64,000 bases of DNA from Seiridium cupressi (taxonomy: Eukaryota; Ascomycota; Sordariomycetes; Amphisphaeriales; Sporocadaceae). The stretch spans positions 496,001-560,000 of the forward strand of contig JARVKI010000008.1 of NCBI GenBank assembly GCA_036674765.1. The letters are read 5' to 3'. This document shows positions 1-9,306 of the stretch, piece after piece. The position numbers and the translations under genes were made by a program. Positions within the stretch are counted from its first letter, which is position 1; the number at the start of each line of letters is the position of its first letter. The notes under the pieces are model-generated. The model worked only from the letters and a program-made list of their open reading frames with translations. It was not told the DNA's origin and did no database searches.

Positions 1-52
1 TCCCTTCGTGACTACACCAAGACAATCGGACTAACTTGAGGCTGGCACATAT

Positions 53-466
53 TTACCAGCCTCCACGGCCCCCAGGACCCCCGGGACCGCCCTGGCCGCC
101 TGGGCCTCCTGGACCACCGCCGAACCCACCTCCCTGATGAGGGGGTCCTCCATGATGTTGACCACCACCATTAGGGGGGCCGCCGTATTGATCACCGCCA
201 AATCCGCCCTGCTGGTGAGGGGGACCACCGCCTTGATGTTGGCCGCCACCAAATCCACCCTGCTGGTAAGAGGGACCGCCGCCAAATCCGCCCTGTTGGT
301 GAGGGGGGCCACCGCCTTGGTGTTGGCCGCCACCAAATCCGCCCTGCTGGGGAGGACCACCGCCCTGGTGAAGGGGGCCGCCTTGGGGATGATCGTTCTT
401 GTGCATTTTTTGTTCGACTTTGTGTTCGATCTTGTTGAAAAGTCCCATGCTGTTCGTTTGATGCAA
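53..466 (-). CDS. Gly/Pro/Gln-rich low-complexity protein
   Basis: Single-exon frame of 137 codons with ATG at 466. A second in-frame ATG at 448 begins MGLFNKIEHKVEQKMHKND and is an equally good start. Residues about 7-28 form a charged, helix-prone head. The rest is low complexity, built of imperfect QQGGFGGG and HQGGGPP units, and ends in a GGPGG-type tail. There is no hydrophobic signal or membrane segment, so a cytosolic protein is the simplest reading. If translation starts at the second ATG, glycine 2 is exposed, which permits but does not prove N-myristoylation. I do not recognise a named family. Small proteins with a charged helix followed by a Gly-rich tail occur in many fungi without known function. 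The opposite-strand frame over the same bases is a shadow of the repeat. Confidence 0.65.
   Translation of the reverse strand: MHQTNSMGLFNKIEHKVEQKMHKNDHPQGGPLHQGGGPPQQGGFGGGQHQGGGPPHQQGGFGGGPSYQQGGFGGGQHQGGGPPHQQGGFGGDQYGGPPNGGGQHHGGPPHQGGGFGGGPGGPGGQGGPGGPGGRGGW
198..350. repeat. Minisatellite with 84-bp higher-order unit inside the Gly-rich gene
   Basis: The motif ccaaatccgccctg recurs at 198, 249, 282 and 333. Spacings are 51, 33 and 51 bp, so the higher-order period is 84 bp (28 codons) and the reading frame is kept. Copy number is likely to vary between strains. Confidence 0.7.
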
Positions 467-1329
467 AAGTGAGGTTTTGTTATGTGTGAGGTTATTTCAG
501 TAGTAATATCTTCAGCGTTGGATATGAGAAAGGGACAAGGCTCAATCAACATCCGACACGGTTCGTCCTTATGTAGGTGAAGACGTCACTGGAGGCCGCC
601 ATGAAGTCTATCACTACAAGCTGGATGAAGCTAAGGAATGACGCTGGACGCGTGGCTTGTGGAGTATACTAAGTTAGTGGCAGCGCCTCTACCATACTCA
701 ACTCTAGAGCTGGCTGCTGGCTAGAACTCGGCACTCCATTCTGGAGCTCGCTTTGGTGTTTTGAGTCGCCATAGCATGGAGATCATGCGAGACGCCGCTT
801 CAGCTTGTTTGAGCCCACCAGGGACGTCACAAGTTATGACGCAGTGGCAAGTGGATAAGTAGTCGTACGCAATTGTTTGGTGGCTGTCGCTATAGCCACT
901 TTCGACGTCACCACGAGGGCTAGATCATCGACTCAAACACTATATTGAACATTGGGGCCTTATTGGAGTTAGAAATACCACACCGACCTCTTTCTGTCAT
1001 AATGTATGGATGTGCTCGCGGGCAGAGAGCTTGCGTATGTTTAGCAAGCTTGACTTGTGGTTCCTTACTATCAAGTTGCTAAAAGTCTTGGCATTTATGC
1101 CCACTGTGCCGAGAACCCGTGAGTGTTTCAGTTGGAGAAGGCGATCATTGCGAGAACAACATCGCTATTTTTGGTGAGATACGTGGAACCGGCAACGGCA
1201 TGTTTGTCCACTTCTATCCATGAGGCTCTGCTGACAGGGCATTCTCCTCTGCCAGTCTACTAGCTCCTATTTCACGTGTAGGAACAAAGGAAAATGAATA
1301 CTTGTGCGCCATCTCACTGAGTCTAATGC
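467..1329. other. Intergenic, no gene recognised
   Basis: Short frames only. The start of this stretch is the presumed promoter of the minus-strand Gly-rich gene. I see no protein motif or RNA signature in the remainder. Confidence 0.5.
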
Positions 1330-2216
1330 TCAAGCCTTCAAGCTATCCACGACGTAGCCAGTCTGAAAGTCCCGGTATGCCGCGAATATCAGAACGGCAA
1401 AACTCTGAGCTTCCGGAGACTCGTACGCAGGTATTCTGTCATTCCAGTTCGGTGGGTTAACCACGGGAAAAAGCAGTTTATCGCTGCTAATCATGTCGAC
1501 AACAATCTGGTACTTGTTGTCCGCCCAGGATATGTAGCTTTCGAACTCGGCAGGTTCAAGTTTTCCCAGTCAATATACTGTCGCAGTCAACAGTGTCGTA
1601 CCTGACAGCTCGCCAAACCAACTCGTATCGCTGATGTAGCTGCGCAACAGAGGCTCGTTCGGTTCAACCTCATCCAATGCGACGGCGGTATCAATGATGG
1701 TCTGAATCACTGTCTAGAGCTGTATCAAAGAGTCCAAGAGGTCTTTGACCCAATGAGACTTCTTGACCGTCGCCAGAACGCGGGCCATGCCAGCCGCTGC
1801 CCAAGCATTGCATATGCTCCAGATACCGAGATCCTAGATTGGGGCCTGATAATGTGGCACCAAAGCCCAGAGGCATTTCCATCTTCGTATACACCGAGAA
1901 TATCGCGGGATGGCACCTTACTGGATGGTGGTCTTGATAAGCTCTACATCATCGTACTGCACAGGGGGTCATATAGATGAAGTCTACTCATAACTCAGCC
2001 ACTGATTCTTCATGACTGATTACCACATCTGACCATCACAGAACGTTGTTTAGCAGATGTTGTACTTGGTGCTCAGCAGCTGCTAAATAACCTGGCTCTG
2101 TCAGGCTAATAAGGATAGCTGATACGCCAAGGGAGGCAAGATCGCCTGCAGCACCTATAGACAGGCCAGCGCGGTTTCCACTTGCGGATGTGTGCTCATT
2201 CAGGATATTGTGTTGT
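1330..2216 (-). pseudogene. Truncated, frameshifted six-hairpin glycosidase (GH88/GH105-like)
   Basis: Translating the minus strand in pieces recovers conserved blocks of fungal six-hairpin glycosidases (unsaturated-uronyl or rhamnogalacturonyl hydrolase type), in order: SGNRAGLSIGAAGDLASLG (about 2190-2130), AELxVDFIYMTPP (about 2000), KMEMPLGFGATLSGPNLG, ICNAWAAAGMARVLATVKK (about 1815-1755), SWFGELSGTTLLTATVY (about 1620-1570) and SPEAQSFAVLIFAAYRDF (about 1420-1365), with the original stop kept at 1330-1332. The blocks lie in different frames and are interrupted by in-frame TAG and TGA codons; one TGA falls where the family has an Arg. The N-terminal part, including any signal peptide, is missing and homology stops beside the stop codon of the upstream F-box-like gene. 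Catalytic function is certainly lost. The GH88-versus-GH105 assignment is less certain than the fold. Confidence 0.75.
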
Positions 2217-3713
2217 TCAAAACGATTGGGTGTGTGAGTGGTATCGGCCTCTCAAAGCGATCGCATATTCGTCATCACCTAGAGGTTCCCCATGAGCGCC
2301 CCAATAAACAGGTATCACCTGCGGTTCGTTCGTTCGTCTTGGATCACTATACAGCGTCTTAACCTCCCAGCCCGTATTTCTGGCCCCTATGTACATCTCT
2401 TCGAGCAGCGTCCAGAGTCGCCGTCGAGCTTCTAATCCAGGCGGAATGATGTCCAAGACGCCTCGATAGCACTGAAAGTCAGACTCGGGCTTGCCGCTAT
2501 GAGAGTCGGCTAATCTGGGTCTTTGGGGAAGTTGTCTGAACAGAAGCTCCCAATCCATGTTTAGCTCCGGATCGGTGCGGCGTATCAACTTCTGGTCTAG
2601 ATCCCATAACCACATCATGCATGGAAGGTTCTTGTTGAACATAGCCTTCCAGAAGCCGACATCGAATATTCTCGTGCACGTCATAGACCATTCTCCGCCT
2701 GCGGTGACATATCGAAGTACGAGAGCTTTGAGCTCATTGGGGAGGTTACCAAAACGCTTCCGAAAGCTCAACGCCTGCTTCGTCATCTTCGGCCGCACTC
2801 GAGGTTCATTGGGGAGTCCCACAAAGCCCTTGTGGAAGCGCAAAACCTGTTTCGTCGGCTTAGGTAGAATTCGAAGCTCATTGGGGGTTCTAGTGAAGCG
2901 CTTCCGAAAGCGCAACACCTGCCTCGTGGGCTTAGACTGCTGGAGAGGCTCTAAGTTCTCCAATATCGTCTGGGTCAGTCTTGGGATGTTATGTGGATCG
3001 TCCATGAGGTAATGCCCTGGCCCAACATCCCACAGATGATCGGGCTCGAAGCACTTGTCGCTGCAATAACCTCGCTCTATGCCATCTGTATTCTGGAATC
3101 CGCAGAAATTTATGGCCATGTGCATATTTCTCTCGAAGTCTGGACCGAGGATACTACAAGGATAGATTCGGCGCATTTGCTCCCAAAGGACCTGGTAGCG
3201 GTGGCGCAGAACGCGAAACAAAGCCCGCAGAGGCGTGGAAGCTGCTTGATCCCACACCGGAGCCTTCAGGGCAATCTTGAGACACGACTTGTGCATTGGT
3301 AAATACACTGTGTTCTTCCCATCAGGGCCACCATTTTGGAGATCGAAGTCGGCCGCGTATACGTTCCCATGAACCGCATTCTGGAGAACGAAGCAACATC
3401 CTTTGCTCACAGTGCAGTTCGAATGGTCCAATTCGGCTGAATATACTTCTGGTTCCTGGTTGACTGATGGATAGCTGCGATTTGTCTGCACGTACTCATA
3501 TTCGCGAGCTGGGTCTCCGACTACTACATGATCGGAGCGCCAGTTCCCATTGGGACCGGAATATATAAGTACATGTAGACCATAGAGTGCGCAGAGGGTA
3601 CCTTCGCAGTTGTGATGAGAAGAAACGTGCGACAGTTCCCACCTGCCCCAGATAGATGGAGGCGCCTTGAATTTGTCGATAAGTGTTGCAAGCAAGTCCG
3701 AATGGCGTTCCAT
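2217..3713 (-). CDS. F-box-like protein with internal tandem repeat
   Basis: Intronless 498-codon frame with ATG at 3711-3713. The C-terminal half contains LPNELKALVLRYV, resembling the start of a fungal F-box, followed by a cysteine that can align with the later part (WSMTCTRIFDVGFWK). The N-terminal half has the Cys-rich region (HSNCTVSKGCCFVL, LPMHKSCLKIAL) seen in large lineage-expanded fungal F-box proteins. Immediately before the F-box-like segment, a 24-residue unit occurs three times. F-box proteins are substrate adaptors of SCF ubiquitin ligases; this role is inferred. An overlapping minus-strand frame beginning at 3837 is in another phase, and I did not use it as the N-terminus. The function of the expanded family is unknown. 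Confidence 0.6.
   Translation of the reverse strand: MERHSDLLATLIDKFKAPPSIWGRWELSHVSSHHNCEGTLCALYGLHVLIYSGPNGNWRSDHVVVGDPAREYEYVQTNRSYPSVNQEPEVYSAELDHSNCTVSKGCCFVLQNAVHGNVYAADFDLQNGGPDGKNTVYLPMHKSCLKIALKAPVWDQAASTPLRALFRVLRHRYQVLWEQMRRIYPCSILGPDFERNMHMAINFCGFQNTDGIERGYCSDKCFEPDHLWDVGPGHYLMDDPHNIPRLTQTILENLEPLQQSKPTRQVLRFRKRFTRTPNELRILPKPTKQVLRFHKGFVGLPNEPRVRPKMTKQALSFRKRFGNLPNELKALVLRYVTAGGEWSMTCTRIFDVGFWKAMFNKNLPCMMWLWDLDQKLIRRTDPELNMDWELLFRQLPQRPRLADSHSGKPESDFQCYRGVLDIIPPGLEARRRLWTLLEEMYIGARNTGWEVKTLYSDPRRTNEPQVIPVYWGAHGEPLGDDEYAIALRGRYHSHTQSF
2733..2948 (-). repeat. Three in-frame 72-bp repeats in the F-box-like gene
   Basis: Units begin at 2733, 2805 and 2877 (72 bp, 24 codons). Encoded units share (P/M)T(K/R)QxLxFxK(R/G)F..xPNE. 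Only the last unit continues into the F-box-like helix, so the two upstream units look like duplications of its N-terminal edge. Confidence 0.85.
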
Positions 3714-4624
3714 TTTTACTTTGGATTGCGATTCCGTAAGATTTGTGGTAGTGTGGGCCAGACACCCGAGAGAAGTTGGAAGACGGCGACGCTGCAGCTA
3801 TAAGTCCCGTCCCGCCGATAATGGCCGTCACTGCCACTAGGTAGATAACGGGCCCTGTGAGGGGGAAAAAGGGAACGCGGAGGAAAGAACAGAAAGAAAG
3901 CGTCTGGCGCTGTTGCAGAAGTGAGGTACGCGTTGTTTCGTCGAGAGTGCTATTGCAAGGTAAGGGAGATAGAGAGGAAGAAAACTATCTATCGTGTTGC
4001 TTTGGTATTCGAATTTTGTTTGGACAAGCTACTCGGAGTGCTCGGCCCCTTAAACTTCGAGCTGGTCCGAACACCTTCTCTTTCCTGACACGAAATTATG
4101 GCGTGAGTCACGAGGTATTGAAAATTCGTATCTCTGGGTTACTCTGACGGTAACTCAAGCTAGGGAGCGTGGGGCAAACAATCTTCTCTCCTTCTTCCTC
4201 CCTGCCTGACGAGTGTTCTGATTCCACAAATTCTGCTCCAGGGTGTGGGAGCAAACACTACTTTTAGTGGAAAGAGGAAAAGTTCAATCCAAGCAAGTGG
4301 CTAATTGTTCATCAAATTCCTATTATTCTGCTTACCCTTTGCATGATCGTGGACTGCTCCCGCGTGAAGATCAGGCCCGCTGGTCTGTGTTGCATACTAG
4401 GTCACGAAATTAGTATAAAGTCTAGTTCGCGAATGAATTATATTAAATAAGTTATTGTCTTGTTGAATGTACAAATCAATCCATCGAACTGCGCCTTGAA
4501 AATATATCCCATACTCTGATAGTGATACATTTATTAATCATATTCTTAACTATGGTATCTTCAATGTCTTCTAATAGAGCATAACATGAAGAAACTGTCA
4601 TCGAGTGGATAGTGACCATGGTAC
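3714..4624. other. Intergenic, no gene recognised
   Basis: Holds the presumed promoter of the minus-strand F-box-like gene (purine-rich around 3850-3990) and then AT-rich sequence (about 4380-4560) downstream of the MFS pseudogene. No supported frame. Confidence 0.5.
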
Positions 4625-6376
4625 CTACATGGAGGCCCTACCCTTGTACTGCCTATCTGCGTAATATTGATACCGTGCCGCACTGCGGCCACGGAAAGTT
4701 TTCCCATACCGAATTAAAACACCGAAGAGCATCGAAATGATACACGCGATCAGCAATATCGTCACCAAGACGTATTTTATACCGATCGCATCAATCCATG
4801 GAGTGAGAGCAAAGATGAAAGCAGTGCTGAAGACATTTCGTACGACTGTGACACCCACCAATGCACCACCAATGATATTTTCGCATATTAGTCATAGCGC
4901 TTCAACGAGAATGCATTGGAATATGACTCATCTCCTTGTATGAGTCTGTAAGGTACGTAATGACTAGACTGTTGATGGGAGCGACACCAATGTTGTATAA
5001 TGCAAGGCCGATAGCAATGATGGGCCATGACACTTGGTTATTTAGGCCAAGGCCAAAAAGAAGTGCACCCGCAGGTATGAACGGAAGAAATGGAAGAATG
5101 CACCAAAGGCGCATCTCTGGGTCGTATATGCCATCACGTCGACCGGCGAGATAAACGATCCACCAATCACTCAACGGGCCGATTATAACGGTACCAATCG
5201 TAACACCTATCATTCTTGGCAGACTCGTGAGGCCAACTTGATCTGAGGCAAAATTATAAAGTAGTCGACATGACGTCTCCCAAGCCAACTAAGACCCCGT
5301 ATACAAGTGCTGCATAGGCGACAGCCGGTATGGTTGTCAAGAGTACCAAAGGTTGATACATGAGTTGGAAAAATGAATTGTCTGATTGGTCAGCAGAGTC
5401 TGTGGTAGCGAAGATTGCCAGTTTTTCCCAATATGTCCCCTTGGGGATATTGTGATTGGTTCGTACGGCAGTAACACTTTGCGGTGGCTTCTCGCCAATT
5501 CGGCCGACGGTACAAAATCTGCGACCTCTTTGGTTGAACGGGTTTCATTCGGTTCATTCAATCCCTTTGACTCGTGTATGGCATTTTAGTCGTCATGGTC
5601 GTCATTGATTGCAGCGGAACCTCGTCGCTGATTGATTCATATGTCTGGAACGGAGAGGTGCGAAGCAGCGGGGCAATATTTCGTGTCCTCGTACCCAAAC
5701 CCGAAAACCAGTACATAAATACCGAAGATAATGACGTTCCACCACCAAATCCATCTCCAGCCTTGACCCCCTAGCCACAAAGCCAGCAATCAGGATGTCA
5801 AGATAGCTGGAGAGGAGCCACACCCACACATAAATGGCATTCATCCTCCCCCGTTCATGTAGGAAGAATACGTCGGCTACAGTCATTTGAACGGTCACCT
5901 CGGCAAGACTGCCAAATAGACATTGCAAGATGTTGATAAGCATTAAGTCTGCAACTGTTTGCATCTTGGCAGACTAAATACTCAGACCAAATTGCAGAAT
6001 CGTGACGCAGATATATAGCGGCCGACGTCCGAACTTAAGCGCAAAGGGAACGAGGATTATAGAACCAATTGCTAAAGAAGCACAGCCAGCAGCATAACTG
6101 TCGTTCAATATCTCAAAGCTGTACCGGAGCTCCTCGTTCATTAGGCCCCAAGTCGGGGTACTAGCGTAGATGAATTTGGCGACCATGGCGACATAAAAAC
6201 ACACGAACCCAAAGTTCAAGTATTTTCTCCATCGCGGCCAATTAAGGGGATCATTGGGATCATCGGTCAGCTGTGATTGTAGAATGAGTGTTGTCGTTAC
6301 TGATGCATCTATCTATCTTCTAGGGGCCACAACTCAGTGCTATCAGCACCGGTTGCTGCAGGAGTCGACGACATGG
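4625..6376 (-). pseudogene. Broken MFS drug/H+ antiporter-type transporter
   Basis: The minus strand encodes nearly a whole fungal DHA1-type MFS transporter in pieces. The possible start MSSTPAATGAD lies at 6374, followed by DDPNDPLNWPRWRKYLNFGF, membrane segments to LQFGLS, MTVADVFFLHERGRMNAIYVW, the YNFASDQVGLTSLPRMIGV region, and a C-terminal membrane pair ending in RGRASM. A TAG (about 5967) sits in frame between LQFGLSI and SAKMQTVADL, where relatives have Trp (TGG to TAG). Frame changes occur near 5770, 5690 and 5260. A probable intron after TDSYKE (about 4930) begins with atgagt instead of gtgagt. No combination of ordinary introns rescues all lesions. It lies divergent to the intact FAD oxidoreductase and may once have been its partner. 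Confidence 0.8.
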
Positions 6377-6969
6377 CAATTTGCTAAGCCAAAACCATGA
6401 GATTCAAAATTTATGAATGAGAAAGCCAGGAGTAACGCACACGAGGAGTGCGGATGATGTAGTGCAGGACTGGGCAGCGTAAGCTGAACTTGCATTCATA
6501 TATATTGGTCATTGTTTCTAGCGATACGATTAGAGCTTCCGACCTACATACCGTTTGAAAATAAGTGGGTGTATGTTGGGCGTTTCCGTAACGGCAATCT
6601 CCAGCTACACCACCGGAAGAATACGAGCAGCCAATCAAAGGCAATATGGAAGCGGGTCTCAATGAACCGTTCTCAGGATGGTTGGATAGCTTATCATGCA
6701 ACTAGGTCGAAGGGCCCACGCCATCACGCGATGGTATCTTGCCTTTGGATTCATCGGCCCGTTCCACCAATTGTCGTTGACCAGCGAGTTGATCAAGACT
6801 AGTAATCCATCTTCCATAGCGCCGCACATCGTGGGCTAAGGCCATAATAAATATCAACATAGCTTTCGTTATACGCTACTTGAAAAATTCACAAGTACAA
6901 GCAATTCTAAACTCAAGAGCTTATCTTTCCTGGTTTAATTGTCGCCTTCTAGGTCCTGACAAAGTCGCC
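6377..6969. other. Intergenic between transporter pseudogene and oxidoreductase
   Basis: Probably contained the divergent promoter. Minus-strand translation of about 6850-6500 gives protein-like patches in changing frames, but I cannot assign a family, so I call no gene. Confidence 0.4.
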
Positions 6970-8732
6970 ATGAAACCAGAACCATCCGTCCCCTCAGCCA
7001 TCGGAGATCCTACGCCGACGGCCGTGCTACAAGAGCGCTTCGGGTTTCCGAAGAAGGACGGCTCCTCACTGTCGCGCTGGCTTGAGGATGCATTGGACGA
7101 TCCTCTGCTGAATTGCCGCACGACTCACGAACTACCTCTATCGGCAGACATCGTGATAATTGGTTCCGGTGTAAGTACCAACAAGCAGGAAGTGAAGTGG
7201 ATCGCAGGCTAAATATTTCTCAGATCACTGGAACTTTGACCGCCAAACACTGCGTTGAAACATGGCCTGGGAAGAAAGTCGTGGTTCTTGAGGCTCGTGG
7301 CTTTTGCTCTGGCGCTACTGGTCGAAATGCCGGCCACTGCAAACCTGATCAATGGCGCGGATTTCTAGAATACCAGAAAGCGTTCGGCACACAGCAGGCT
7401 CTCAAAGTACGTTCGATCGTGGCAATGCATGCATGCATGCATGTATCTTGGTCATTCTAACGTGGTTCCCCAGATCCTGCAAACCGAGCAGCAGACATGG
7501 TCTGACCTGGCCACATATGTGCAGGAGAACAGCGTGGATTGCAATCTTTGGATAGGTGACACGCTGGATGTTCCAGTGACGACAAGCGCTGCCGAAATCG
7601 CAAAATCCATTTTTGAGAGCTACAAGGCCGCTGGTGGTAAGGTCGACCATATCAAAGTTACGCATGATCCAACTGAAGCTACAAAGGTACTGGGGAGTTC
7701 TCTTTGTGTAAAAGGCAGGGCTAACAGCCAGGGTAGATCTCCCGTATACAGGACGCAAAGGCATGTTATGCATGGTCCTCATCAACCTTGCACCCCTGGA
7801 AGCTTGCAGCACATGTCATGCGTGACAATTTGGAGAAAGGCGTGAATCTGCAAACACATACCGAAGTCACTTGCGTCGTTCCGAGCTCCAAGAATACTGG
7901 GAGTTGGATAATTCAAACTACACGTGGCGAGATTGAGTGTTCACAAGTTGTCCATGCGACTAATGCTTACAGCTCCGCCCTGGAGCCGTCTTTGCGCGGA
8001 CTCATTTCCCCGTCGCCTCATATCTGCAATAGAGTCGTGCCTCCGGCAGCCTTCAAGGGGCCTGATACTCTCAAGAATTCTTATGGAGTTCTCTTACCGC
8101 AAGGAGTATTGTTTAGCATCAACCCTCAAATCACTTCCGGGGGCCCAATCCTGTTCGGCGGCAGCAACCCTGGCCAGCGCGACTTTGAGCATTGGCTACG
8201 ACAGCGCCGCGAAAGGTGCGTAGATGATAGCCTCACAGGCTTCAAGCCTATAGAAGAGGCTGTCCAGGAGTTCGCCGAGGCTCAGTTGGTGGGATGGAAG
8301 AATTCCGACCCAGATCGGGAGAATCGTTACAAGGACGGTTGGAGTGGTATAATCGGACTTGTACGAACATGTTTCCGAACCCAAAGACTACATACAAGCT
8401 GACCATGACTTAGAGTGCGGACGGTCTCCCTTTCGTAGGACAATTACCCGGACTGCCAGGACAGTGGATTTGTGCGGGCCATCACGGACAGTAAGTTCTA
8501 TAAACCTCTTGATTTTCGGATATGATTACATTTCATGTGTGAATTAGCACCATGGCTAACCTAATATCGCAGTGGAATGGCGCGCACTTTTACCGCCGCA
8601 CCCGGGTTAGTCAAGTTGATGAACGGCGGTTCCTGGTCAGATACGCAGCTACCCGAAGCCTTCGAGATCACACCATCTCGGATGGAACGACTCCTGAAAG
8701 AGTCGAAGAACCCAGCCTTATCTCGTCTCTGA
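6970..8732 (+). CDS. FAD-dependent oxidoreductase (DAO family)
   Basis: Six exons: 6970-7170, 7224-7406, 7474-7686, 7737-8360, 8414-8490, 8573-8732; 485 residues, all junctions in phase. The Rossmann dinucleotide motif ADIVIIGSGITG (about 59-70) spans intron 1, followed by the VVVLEARGFCSGATGRNAGH block typical of D-amino-acid-oxidase-like flavoproteins (DAO, PF01266). The C-terminal FAD site is SADGLPFVGQLPG and GHHGHGMARTFTAAPGLVKL, and the latter appears only after removing the 82-nt last intron. Members oxidise amines, amino acids or related substrates; the substrate here is unknown. I chose the ATG at 6970 (gccATGa context) over an in-frame upstream ATG at 6880. It lies between a broken transporter and a broken regulator and is the only intact gene of that trio. 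Presumably cytosolic, as no signal peptide is visible. Confidence 0.88.
7425..7443. repeat. (ATGC)n microsatellite in intron 2
   Basis: About 4.75 copies of ATGC inside the second intron of the FAD oxidoreductase. Self-complementary and likely polymorphic. Confidence 0.8.
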
Positions 8733-9306
8733 TATATTTGGTTGAAACTAGATCGTTATGTGTCGGTTGTGGTATAAGCAATAGAGCGTCTGAAACGGTC
8801 AGCACAATCGCAATTTTAGTGAGCAGACAGAACTCTAGTCGAGTATAGTGTAGCCAATGTTATAGACTGAAACAACCGATATAGGCTTCCCTGGTTAGTC
8901 TAGCCTAGAGTTATACCTCATGGGATATTTATCAAAGATATTCGTCGATAGTCTTATGTGTACCCAGGCTCTGCCAGGGTGATATAAAGGGCACACATAT
9001 ATTCCCAGGTGACAGGGATCTATACTAGTGCTAGTTAGTCTCCCAAGGCCAAGACGGATTGCCGAGAATGTGGAGTTCTTTCCTTTAGTGGCAAAACCTC
9101 AGACGATGTCTAAGCATAGATAAGCTTGGTGCTGTAGCCACTATCCTGAGGCGCCTATGCTCGTCTGTTTCGAACACGTCTTGCTTCCTCTAATATGCTG
9201 AATGAAAAAAATACATAGGTATCAGCTATATATCAGAATGCCGGTATTGCCCATAATGGCTCCCGTAGAGGCGCACAAAGGATCCGCTCAGGAAACAGGG
9301 CGTTGA
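8733..9306. other. Intergenic
   Basis: 3' region of the oxidoreductase and upstream region of the broken regulator. No supported gene. Confidence 0.5.

Noticed and set aside
137..472. Plus-strand 111-codon frame with Leu/Val-rich repeats
   Set aside because: It is the complement of the Gly-rich repeat gene; the composition follows from the repeat.
3496..3837. Alternative hydrophobic N-terminus for the F-box-like gene
   Set aside because: Different phase from the main frame, and no convincing intron joins them.
6411..6850. Second transporter relic upstream of the oxidoreductase
   Set aside because: Minus-strand patches do not match MFS motifs in any frame; unassigned.
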